Positions 23,364 to 31,214 of a DNA stretch of 39,181 nt are shown here, one piece after another (the first letter of the stretch is position 1; every line of letters begins with the position of its first letter). Below the pieces are notes generated by a model, which did not search any database, had not been told where the DNA came from, and was given only the letters and a program-made list of their open reading frames with translations. The position numbers and the translations under genes were made by a program. Source of the stretch: JBHIBD01 sp046758865 (GTDB lineage: Bacteria; Planctomycetota; Brocadiia; Brocadiales; Bathyanammoxibiaceae); contig JBHIBD010000013.1 of assembly GCA_046758865.1 (NCBI GenBank), forward strand, positions 1 to 39,181, given 5' to 3'.

Positions 23364-26300
23364 ATGCAGATTTCCAGACGTGACTTCTTAAAATACACAG
23401 GCGTTGTGACAGGTGGTGCTATGGTTTCGTCCCTCCGCCTTCGTCACCTAGAGGCGCAGGAGGACATAGTAAACCCTCTCGAGCACTATCCTGACAGAAA
23501 ATGGGAGGACGTTTACAGGGACCAGTACAAATATGATAGTAGCTTTACCTTTGCATGCGTCCCAAACGATACACATATCTGCCGCCTGAGGGCCTTTGTC
23601 AGGAACGGTGTCATAACCAGGACAGAGCAGAACTACGATAGTCACATGGTGGAGGACCTCTATGGTAATAAGTGTTTTCCCATGTGGAATCCCAGGGGGT
23701 GTCTGAAGGGCTACACCCTAGTTAGGAGGATATACGGCCCTTACAGGATAAAGTACCCAATGGCCCGCAAGGGGTGGGTTGAGTGGGTAGAGGCCGGTTT
23801 CCCCGATCCAATGACGCCCGAAAATCAAGAGAAATACTTCCGCAGGGGTAGGGATTCCTGGATGAGAGTATCCTGGGACTATGCCTTTACGCTTGCGGCA
23901 AAAGGGCTATTGCGGGCGATGGAGCATTATGGCGGACCAGAGGGTGCAGAGAGACTCAGGAAGCAGGGTTACCCCGAGGAGATGGTAGAGGCCATGGAGG
24001 GGAGCGGTGCAAGGACCATGAAATTCCGTCCCACCATAGGCCTTAACGGTATTGGGCGTATCGCCTCTGCCCTTCGGCGCTTTGCCAATATGATGGGTAT
24101 TTACGATGGCAAGGCTGGGGGAAGGGTGTGGTCTACCTACACCTGGCACGGCGACCTCGGCCCTGGGCATCCCATGGTGACAGGTGTCCAGACCTTCGAC
24201 CCGGAGATAAACGACTTCCGCCACACAAAGCTGATTGTTTTCTGTGGAAAGAACATGATAGAAAACAAGATGGCCGATGCCCATTGGTGGGTTGAGACGA
24301 TGGAGAGGGGTGGGAAGATTGTAAACATCGCACCAGAGTACAGCCCGGCCTCCCAAAAGGCCGATTATTGGATGCCTGTCCGTCCGGGTACGGATGTTGC
24401 GCTTATGCTCGGTGTGGCAGGCATTATTATAAAAGAGAAGTCGTACAAAGTTGACTTCGTGAAACAATTTACCGACCTGCCTTTATTGGTAAGGTGGGAT
24501 ACACTAAAGCTCCTCAAGGCCAGCGACATAATCAGCGGTTACAAGAACAAGGAGCTTACCGGCTACAGCAAGACCGTTCAGATAATCGATCCGGAGATGA
24601 GAGAAGAGTGGGGCGATTTCGTGGTCTGGGACACAAAGACAAACGGCCCCAAGGTCATCACCAGAGAGGACGTTGGTGAGCACTTTAAGAAGATGGGTAT
24701 CGACCCTGCCCTCGAGGGGAGCTACAAGGTCAAGACCACAGACGGCAAGGAGGTCGAAGTCAGGCCCATATTCCAGCTCTATGCGGAGTTGACCAAGGAG
24801 TATGACGCAGATACGGTGCAGGATATTACCGGTTGTCCCAAAAAGATGATCCAGCAGTTGGCCAAGGATTTCGCAACCATAGGTCCGGCTCAGATACACA
24901 CCGGCGAGGGCACCAACCACTATTTCCACTGTGACATAAAGGACAGGGCAAACTTCCTTGTCCTATCGCTTACAGGGAATATTGGAATATCAGGTGGAAA
25001 TCCAGGTCACTGGGCAGGCAACTACAAGGGTTGCGTATTCCCAGGTGCAGGTGTTGTAATATATGAAGACCCCTTTAACCAGAATCTTGACCCAAATGCC
25101 AAGCCCAGCGAGATAAAGAAAAGGCAGTTCCTCTGGTGCGAAGAGCCTGCTTATTGGGGCTACGGAGAGAACATCCTTAAGGTAAAGGGCAAGGTCTTCA
25201 CGGGAAAGACGCATATGCCTACGCCCACCAAAGTGGAGTGGCACATTAACGACAATCACCTTAACAACGCCAAGTGGGCCTTCAACATGATTCAAAATGT
25301 CTATCCCAGGGAAGAGATGATAGTAGTTCATGACTGGGAGTGGACGGGGAGTTGTGAGTATGCCGACCTGGTATTCCCGGTGCACAGCTGGACGGAATTT
25401 ACGAGTCCGGATGTGGCGGCCTCCTGTTCCAACCCCTTCTTACAGGCGTGGAAGGGGGGCATAAAGCCCATCTATGACACCAAACAGGACCACGAGATAT
25501 TGGCGAGCGTGGCTGCCAAGCTCAGTGAGCTTACAGGCAACAAACGCTGGAGGGATCATTACAAGTTCACCCTGGAAGGAAAATCAGAGGTCTACCTGCA
25601 GCGCATACTGGACGCCGGCAGCACAACTGCAGGCTACAAGCTAGACGAACTGGTCAAGCAGGAAAAGGCATCGTTGATGCTCTTCCGTACCTACCCCAGG
25701 ATACCCGCATGGGAGCAGATTAATGAGTCTAAGCCCATGTACAATAAGACGGGTAGGCTTGAGTTCTACCGTGACGAAGATGAGTTCATCGAATACGGTG
25801 AAAACATGATTGTCTTCCGTGAGCCGGTAGAGGCAACGCCTTATCTGCCTAACGCTATAGTGTCTACCCATGACGTTATAAGGCCCAATGACTACGGTAT
25901 ACCCCTGGATGCCACTGGTGCAGATGAGCGTGCCGTCAGGAACGTTAAGATGCCGTGGTCCAAGGTCAAGAGTATCAAGAACCCACTGTGGGAGCAGGGC
26001 TACAGGTTCTACTGTCTGACCCCAAAGACTAGGCACAGGGTCCACTCCTCATGGAGCGTTGCCGACTGGAACCTCATCTGGGATTCCAACTACGGCGACC
26101 CATACCGAATGGATAAGAGGACACCTGGCGTTGGTGAGCATCAGATTCACATGAACCCGGAGGATGCAAAGGAACTGGGTATAAACGACGGTGACTACGT
26201 CTGGTGTGACGGCAATTCAGAGGACAGGCCGTATGTGGGCTGGAAGTCTTCAGACCCCTTCTATAAGATCGCCCGTCTTATGTTAAGGGTAAAGTGCAAC

Positions 26301-26717
26301 CCGTCCTATCCCAGAGGGGTGACTATGATGAAGCATTCCCCTTGGATGGCCTCGTGGAAGTCCGTCCTTGCCCATGAGACAAGGGCTGACGGCAGGGCGG
26401 TGTCTGCGGATACCGGCTATCAGTCAAACTTCAGATACGGCTCTCATCAGTCTATAACAAGAGGCTGGCTGCAGCCCACTCTGATGACTGATAGTTTAGT
26501 CAGGAAGAACGACGCAGGCCAGCGTATCCATAAGGGTTATGAGATAGACGTTCACGCACCCAATACCCCTCCGAAGGAGACCCTGATCAAGATAACGAAG
26601 GCCGAGGACGGAGGTATAGAGGGCAGAGGTCTTTGGGACCCTGCCAGGACGGGGCATTCTCCTGGAAGGGAAAATGAAAACATGAAGAGATACCTCAAGG
26701 GTGAGTTCTATGTCTAA
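23364..26717 (+). CDS. nxrA: NxrA-like molybdenum catalytic subunit (type II DMSO reductase family)
   Basis: A 1117-residue Mo-bis-MGD enzyme exported by Tat (SRRDFLK at 4-10). The N-terminal Fe-S (FS0) region has C65, H71, C73 and C113 (CVPNDTHICRLRAF, NPRGCLKG). The segment TWHGDLGPGHP (260-270) aligns with the region carrying the Mo-ligating Asp of NarG, making Asp264 the likely ligand. The size and YTWHGDLGPGHPMVTG suit nitrite oxidoreductase or nitrate reductase of the periplasmic-facing type found in anammox bacteria and Nitrospira; ethylbenzene dehydrogenase, selenate and chlorate reductases share this architecture and cannot be fully excluded. The start has a clear GGAGG. It lies 71 bases after the gamma subunit and 43 before the beta subunit. 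No sulfur- or hydrocarbon-specific genes nearby. Confidence 0.82.
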   Translation: MQISRRDFLKYTGVVTGGAMVSSLRLRHLEAQEDIVNPLEHYPDRKWEDVYRDQYKYDSSFTFACVPNDTHICRLRAFVRNGVITRTEQNYDSHMVEDLYGNKCFPMWNPRGCLKGYTLVRRIYGPYRIKYPMARKGWVEWVEAGFPDPMTPENQEKYFRRGRDSWMRVSWDYAFTLAAKGLLRAMEHYGGPEGAERLRKQGYPEEMVEAMEGSGARTMKFRPTIGLNGIGRIASALRRFANMMGIYDGKAGGRVWSTYTWHGDLGPGHPMVTGVQTFDPEINDFRHTKLIVFCGKNMIENKMADAHWWVETMERGGKIVNIAPEYSPASQKADYWMPVRPGTDVALMLGVAGIIIKEKSYKVDFVKQFTDLPLLVRWDTLKLLKASDIISGYKNKELTGYSKTVQIIDPEMREEWGDFVVWDTKTNGPKVITREDVGEHFKKMGIDPALEGSYKVKTTDGKEVEVRPIFQLYAELTKEYDADTVQDITGCPKKMIQQLAKDFATIGPAQIHTGEGTNHYFHCDIKDRANFLVLSLTGNIGISGGNPGHWAGNYKGCVFPGAGVVIYEDPFNQNLDPNAKPSEIKKRQFLWCEEPAYWGYGENILKVKGKVFTGKTHMPTPTKVEWHINDNHLNNAKWAFNMIQNVYPREEMIVVHDWEWTGSCEYADLVFPVHSWTEFTSPDVAASCSNPFLQAWKGGIKPIYDTKQDHEILASVAAKLSELTGNKRWRDHYKFTLEGKSEVYLQRILDAGSTTAGYKLDELVKQEKASLMLFRTYPRIPAWEQINESKPMYNKTGRLEFYRDEDEFIEYGENMIVFREPVEATPYLPNAIVSTHDVIRPNDYGIPLDATGADERAVRNVKMPWSKVKSIKNPLWEQGYRFYCLTPKTRHRVHSSWSVADWNLIWDSNYGDPYRMDKRTPGVGEHQIHMNPEDAKELGINDGDYVWCDGNSEDRPYVGWKSSDPFYKIARLMLRVKCNPSYPRGVTMMKHSPWMASWKSVLAHETRADGRAVSADTGYQSNFRYGSHQSITRGWLQPTLMTDSLVRKNDAGQRIHKGYEIDVHAPNTPPKETLIKITKAEDGGIEGRGLWDPARTGHSPGRENENMKRYLKGEFYV

Positions 26718-26760
26718 GGGGTATCCACAGGGGCTATAAAGAGAATTAGGAGGAGGAATA

Positions 26761-27936
26761 ATGGCAAAGGTTTATAATTGGCAGCTGGGCCGTGAGATGG
26801 AGTATACCTTTGAGGATAATCGGCCCAAGAGACAGTTCGCTGCAGTCTTCAACATAAATCGTTGTATCGCCTGTCAGACCTGTACCATGGCCTGTAAGAG
26901 CGCTTGGACCTTCAACAAGGGCCAGGAGTTCATGTGGTGGAACAACGTGGAGACCAAGCCCTTTGGTGGATTTCCCCAGTTCTGGGATGTTAAGACACTA
27001 GAACTCCTTGGGCCGCAAAAGGGATGGGATACGAGTAAAAAGGACGACCAGAAGGGTCCCTACGGCGTCTATGAGGGTGAGACACTTTTTGAGAAAGCAG
27101 CCAATAGCATAGAGGCCAGTGGGCAGCAGGCCCTGGGTTATGTACCAGAGGACAAGGAGTGGCGCGTCCCCAACTTTTATGAGGACACGGCCAACCGGCC
27201 CCCAAAATACAGAGAGGACGGTTTACGAGAGGGCTCATCGCTCCCTGAGCACGACATATTCTTCTTTTATCTCCAGAGAATATGCAACCACTGCACGTAC
27301 CCTGCATGTCTGGCCGGCTGCCCCAGAAAGGCCATCTATAAGAGACAAGAGGACGGGATTGTTCTTATAGACCAGAAGAGGTGCAGGGGCTACAGGAAGT
27401 GTGTGGAGCAGTGCCCGTACAAGAAGCCCATGTACAACGGTCAGACGAGGGTGTCGGAGAAGTGCATCGCCTGCTATCCGAGGCTTGAGGCACTCGACCC
27501 GCTGACAGAGGGCGATGCGATGATAACACGGTGTATATCTGCCTGTGTGGGCAAGATACGCCTTCAGGGTTGGATAGATGACCCTGAGAGCCCCGTTCAC
27601 ACCCTGGTGAGGAAGATGAAGGTGGCATTGCCTCTATACCCACAGTTTGGCACGGAGCCTAATATCTACTACATCCCGCCAAGATGGGCGCCAAGGAAGT
27701 ATTTAGTTCAGATGTTTGGCCCGGGTGTGGATGAGGCCATTGAGAGATACACAAAGCCTTCTCACGAAACCCTTGCAGTCTTGCAGCTCTTCGGTGTGAC
27801 ACAGAAGCTTATTTACTCCTACAAGGTCAATACCGACTCCATTACTGCCTATAACAAGGGTGGCAAGGAGATAATGACTGTGCCCATAGAAGAGCCTGTG
27901 ATTGTAAGGCCGGAGAAGCATCTGAACATAACATAA
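26761..27936 (+). CDS. nxrB: NxrB-like iron-sulfur beta subunit
   Basis: A 391-residue four-cluster protein passing electrons from the Mo subunit to the gamma subunit. Cysteine groups: CIACQTCTMAC (35-45), CNHCTYPACLAGC near 179-191, CRGYRKCVEQC near 212-222, and CIACYPR near 238 with CISACVGK near 260. In CRGYRKC the position that is Cys in ordinary clusters is Tyr, as in NarH-type subunits (Trp there), which points to a [3Fe-4S] cluster. There is no signal peptide, so it is expected to be co-exported with the Tat-tagged alpha subunit. AGGAGGA precedes the ATG. Confidence 0.88.
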   Translation: MAKVYNWQLGREMEYTFEDNRPKRQFAAVFNINRCIACQTCTMACKSAWTFNKGQEFMWWNNVETKPFGGFPQFWDVKTLELLGPQKGWDTSKKDDQKGPYGVYEGETLFEKAANSIEASGQQALGYVPEDKEWRVPNFYEDTANRPPKYREDGLREGSSLPEHDIFFFYLQRICNHCTYPACLAGCPRKAIYKRQEDGIVLIDQKRCRGYRKCVEQCPYKKPMYNGQTRVSEKCIACYPRLEALDPLTEGDAMITRCISACVGKIRLQGWIDDPESPVHTLVRKMKVALPLYPQFGTEPNIYYIPPRWAPRKYLVQMFGPGVDEAIERYTKPSHETLAVLQLFGVTQKLIYSYKVNTDSITAYNKGGKEIMTVPIEEPVIVRPEKHLNIT

Positions 27937-27952
27937 AGAAACGAGGTTTATA

Positions 27953-28729
27953 GTGGAAAAACAGCTTGTAAGGGCGGAGGAAGTCCTGGCGAGGAGCACA
28001 ATCTATAGCCACTTAACGGCGGCCTTTGCCTATCCAGTGGAGGATTATTTCAAAGAACTACAAAGCGGTGAGGTCGTGGCCAGTCTCAAAAAGGCTGTGT
28101 CTTTCTTCTCCGAGGAAAAAGAGCTTGTTGTGGCGGTTGAGAGTTTTTGCAAGGCTGTAGAGAAGGAAATACCCTCACTCACCGTTAAAGACCTGGAAGG
28201 TGAGTACAACAGGATATTCTCTATGGGTCTGATATGCCCCCATAACGAGACGGAGTACAACTCTAGCCATGTATTTATGAAGGGCCAGGACATGGCAGAT
28301 ATTGCAGGGTTCTACAATGCCTTCGGTTTTAAGATGTCAGAGAAAGAAAAGGCATTAGTGGATTTCATAGGGACAGAGCTGGAGTTCATGCATGTCGTTA
28401 CGTTTAAGGAGCATTACGCCTTGGAGAAAGGTGAAGAGGGGCATGCCGAAGTTTGTAGAGAGGCCGAGGGGAAATTCCTTAAAGGCCATTTAGGTACCTG
28501 GGTTAATGCCTTCTCTAAGGTACTTTCTGCCACCACTCACCTGGAATTTTTCCGGACACTAGGAAAACTGTTAGAAGAATTCGTGACCTTTGACGGGAAG
28601 CACCTTGGAGTGGCACCTTTCCAAGTAGTGTCTGTGCCTGCTTTTAGCCCTAGTCCTGAACCTGAGGCCTTTACTTGTGGAGAGCCGTCTAAGGAGGACT
28701 TCGCATTTAAGGGTGGGCCTAGAGATTAA
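27953..28729 (+). CDS. nxrD: TorD/NarJ-like molybdoenzyme chaperone (NxrD)
   Basis: A 258-residue helical cytoplasmic protein of the TorD/DmsD/NarJ superfamily. The recognisable part is LEGEYNRIFSMGLICPHNET...YNSSHVFMKGQDMADIAGFY, the equivalent of the Y-x-R-L-F...P-x-E-S-x-Y motif, followed by LEFMHVVTFKEHYAL. Such chaperones hold the apo catalytic subunit, assist Mo-cofactor insertion and proofread Tat export. The start is GTG 27953 behind ACGAGG, only 16 bases after nxrB. It is the last gene of the molybdoenzyme part of the operon. Confidence 0.85.
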   Translation: MEKQLVRAEEVLARSTIYSHLTAAFAYPVEDYFKELQSGEVVASLKKAVSFFSEEKELVVAVESFCKAVEKEIPSLTVKDLEGEYNRIFSMGLICPHNETEYNSSHVFMKGQDMADIAGFYNAFGFKMSEKEKALVDFIGTELEFMHVVTFKEHYALEKGEEGHAEVCREAEGKFLKGHLGTWVNAFSKVLSATTHLEFFRTLGKLLEEFVTFDGKHLGVAPFQVVSVPAFSPSPEPEAFTCGEPSKEDFAFKGGPRD

Positions 28730-28794
28730 AGGTTTCATCGGGACTTGTGGCTTTTTTCTAATACAGTTTTGAAGGTCAAAAGGGGTATTTTCCG

Positions 28795-29358
28795 ATGGGG
28801 GGAGAAAAGCCAGTAGAATCCGCCAGCCAGGTGGCTCAGGCCGCGGTAGCTCCCGCTGAGACATCAGAGGGCAAGACCGCCAGCAACCGCAGGGGCTTTC
28901 TTGTTAAGCTGGGTTGGGCCGGCTTCGCACTCTTTCAGGTGATCTGGATAGTGGCCTTTATGAGGTTCTTTTTCCCCAGAGCCCTTTTTGAGCCACCCAC
29001 CACCTTTAAGGTGGGCTATCCTTGGGAGTTTACCGTTGGTAAAGTAGATATCAGGTTTCAGCAGAAATATCGTGTATGGATTGTAAGGGAGAGTGAAGGG
29101 TTTTATGCCCTGTTGGCAAAGTGTACCCACCTGGGTTGTACCCCGGTATGGTGGGAGGGTGAGAACAAGTTTAAGTGCCCGTGTCATGGCAGCGGTTTCA
29201 CCAAAGAAGGTGTAAACTACGAGGGACCTGCGCCCAGACCCCTTGAGAGGCTTAAGATAGGCCTGGCAGAGGACGGACAGATCGTCATCAGTAAGAGCGT
29301 GGTCTTCAGGCGAGAGCGCGGTGAATGGGAAAAGCCTGGTGCCTTTCTTAAGGCCTAG
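28795..29358 (+). CDS. Rieske [2Fe-2S] protein
   Basis: A 187-residue membrane-anchored Rieske subunit. A charged N terminus with NRRGFLVKLGW (31-41, Tat-like) leads into one transmembrane helix (about 38-62). The soluble domain has the two cluster loops CTHLGC (Cys110, His112, Cys115) and CPCHGSGF (Cys128, Cys130, His131), so all four cluster ligands and both disulfide Cys are present. It takes electrons from quinol in a bc-type complex with the next two gene products. The ribosome site AAAGGGG is about 10 bases from the ATG. Confidence 0.93.
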   Translation: MGGEKPVESASQVAQAAVAPAETSEGKTASNRRGFLVKLGWAGFALFQVIWIVAFMRFFFPRALFEPPTTFKVGYPWEFTVGKVDIRFQQKYRVWIVRESEGFYALLAKCTHLGCTPVWWEGENKFKCPCHGSGFTKEGVNYEGPAPRPLERLKIGLAEDGQIVISKSVVFRRERGEWEKPGAFLKA

Positions 29359-29420
29359 AGCCACCTAATTAGTATTCGTTAAACAACAATTGATAATTCC
29401 CAGGGAGGGGAATTTTTGCA

Positions 29421-30197
29421 ATGATGACGGAACAAATAGAAAAGCTCAAGAGATTAATCCTCGAGTCCCAAGTCTATAAGTCCATGTTCCGCAGGAGTTT
29501 TGCAGATACCCCACGAAACCGTATTCTAGCTGTCCTGGGCAACGTATTTCTGCACCTTCACCCCTCCCATGTAGCGAGGCACTCGCTAAGGTTTAGCCAC
29601 TCCTGGTGCATGGGCGGCATTACCTTTTTACTCTTCTTGATACTTTGCTTTACGGGTGTCTTTCTCTGCTTCTACTATCACCCAGACAAAATCAATGCCT
29701 ACAAGGATATGAAATATTTTGAGTACGATGTGCCGTTTGGGATAGTCCTCAGGAATATGCACCGATGGGCGGCACACCTTATGGTAATAACCGTGTGGTT
29801 GCACATGACACGGGTCTTTATGACAGGTTCTTATAAACCACCGAAGGAATTTAATTGGGTGGTAGGGGTGGTACTGCTTGTGCTTACTTTGTTGCTTAGT
29901 TTTACCGGCTACCTCCTTCCCGACGACCAGTTGGGTTTCTGGGCTGTAACAGTGGGAACAAATATGGCTAGGGCTACTCCCATGTTAGGGCACGAAGGGC
30001 CATTCGGGGAGCAACTGGGTATGACTGCGTTTAATGATATCCGATTTGCGCTTTTAGGTGGTTCGGTGGTGGGAGGTAACGCCCTGTTGAGGGCGTATGT
30101 ATGGCATTGTGTGGCAATGCCTATGATGGCAATAATCTTTTTGGCGGTTCACTTCTGGCGTGTGAGGAAAGACGGCGGTTCTGCGGGACCTTTATAA
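29421..30197 (+). CDS. Cytochrome b, N-terminal half (b6-type)
   Basis: A 258-residue membrane protein with the four-helix heme core of cytochrome b. The heme ligand His pairs are seen in RFSHSWCMGG...LRNMHRWAAHLMVITVWLHMTR and in the last helices (VWHCVAMPMMAIIFLAVHFWRV). The quinol-site segment FTGYLLPDDQLGFWAVTVGT is typical. It corresponds to the b6 subunit of a split cytochrome b. The gene opens with ATGATG after GGAGGGG; either ATG may be used. The C-terminal half is encoded 19 bases downstream. Confidence 0.92.
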   Translation: MMTEQIEKLKRLILESQVYKSMFRRSFADTPRNRILAVLGNVFLHLHPSHVARHSLRFSHSWCMGGITFLLFLILCFTGVFLCFYYHPDKINAYKDMKYFEYDVPFGIVLRNMHRWAAHLMVITVWLHMTRVFMTGSYKPPKEFNWVVGVVLLVLTLLLSFTGYLLPDDQLGFWAVTVGTNMARATPMLGHEGPFGEQLGMTAFNDIRFALLGGSVVGGNALLRAYVWHCVAMPMMAIIFLAVHFWRVRKDGGSAGPL

Positions 30198-30216
30198 GAT
30201 AAAAGGATAGCTTCTC

Positions 30217-31203
30217 ATGTGGCATAACATCTGGCATATAGCAAGTAAGCCCGACAATATCCCTATTACAATAATGCTTATCCTTGTGCTGTTTTTTGGA
30301 TGGCTGTCCTTTTCGCTGGCCTTTAAGAATGACCGCATAAGGGCTGAGGCTGCTCGCCGAAGGAAGGAGGGCGAGGGAGAAGAAAAGAAGAAGGCCAAAG
30401 GGGACGTTGTGGACGTAATTGATGTTATGTATCCGGAGGAGGAGCAGGGCCTTCCGAGAAAGGTAAGTTGCTGGCCACATCTGGTGAAGCTAGAATTTAT
30501 ATGTGCCATTATTGTCATGGCATTTCTAACCGTATGGTCGGTGCCCATTGATGCACCCCTGGAGGAGCCATCCAGCCCTGCGCTTACACCAAACCCGTCC
30601 AAGGCACCCTGGTACTTTCTTGGGTTGCAAGACATGCTTGTGTACTTCGACCCGTACATTGCCGGCGTAATGGTACCTACTTTTATCATTGTTGGCCTTA
30701 TGGTCATTCCGTATGTAGATGTCAACCCAAAGGGCAATGGTTACTACACCTTCTCTGAGAGAAGGTTTGCCATATTAACGTATTGGTTTGGGTTCTTTTT
30801 CCTATGGGTAATAGAGATAGTCATAGGTGTATTCTGCCGTGGGCCGGGTTGGATGTTCTTCTGGCCGGGTCAGCGCTGGGACCCCCACAGGGTAGTGGCA
30901 GAGGTTAACATCAACTTTAACGAATTCCTGGCGAGTATCACTGGTATTGCAGCGCTAAAGACGTATACGGTGGGCCTCATTATAGGGCTCGGAACGATTT
31001 TGGGCTACTATACCCTTGGCACACTCCTGCCCTATCTCTGGCTTAAGCGCCGCAATAGCGGAATACTGGAGAAGCTTGGCCTTATCCGCTATGGCATAGT
31101 CTGCTTCTTCTTCTGGACCATGATGGCGCTCCCAATAAAGATGGTCTTGCGTCTAGTCTTTTCTGTTAAATACATCCTTGTGACACCCTGGTTAAACGTC
31201 TGA
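30217..31203 (+). CDS. Cytochrome b, C-terminal half (subunit IV-like) with extra N-terminal helix
   Basis: A 328-residue membrane protein. The quinol-oxidation motif reads KAPWYFLGLQDM, the PxWY form that accompanies menaquinone in Firmicutes and other low-potential systems, in place of PEWY. Helices follow at about 100, 150, 185, 245 and 285. An additional first helix (TIMLILVLFFGWLSFSLAF) and a highly charged cytoplasmic stretch (about 38-75, rich in Lys, Arg and Glu) precede the subunit IV part. The C-terminal side has two more helices than the minimal subunit. It overlaps no neighbour, but spacing is tight on both sides. Confidence 0.88.
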   Translation: MWHNIWHIASKPDNIPITIMLILVLFFGWLSFSLAFKNDRIRAEAARRRKEGEGEEKKKAKGDVVDVIDVMYPEEEQGLPRKVSCWPHLVKLEFICAIIVMAFLTVWSVPIDAPLEEPSSPALTPNPSKAPWYFLGLQDMLVYFDPYIAGVMVPTFIIVGLMVIPYVDVNPKGNGYYTFSERRFAILTYWFGFFFLWVIEIVIGVFCRGPGWMFFWPGQRWDPHRVVAEVNINFNEFLASITGIAALKTYTVGLIIGLGTILGYYTLGTLLPYLWLKRRNSGILEKLGLIRYGIVCFFFWTMMALPIKMVLRLVFSVKYILVTPWLNV

Positions 31204-31214
31204 GCAAAGAGAAG

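Noticed and set aside
23364..26717. Reading the catalytic subunit as ethylbenzene dehydrogenase
   Set aside because: The FS0 motif is shared with that enzyme, but the neighbours are nitrite/nitrate-type respiratory genes and no hydrocarbon genes are present; kept only as an alternative.
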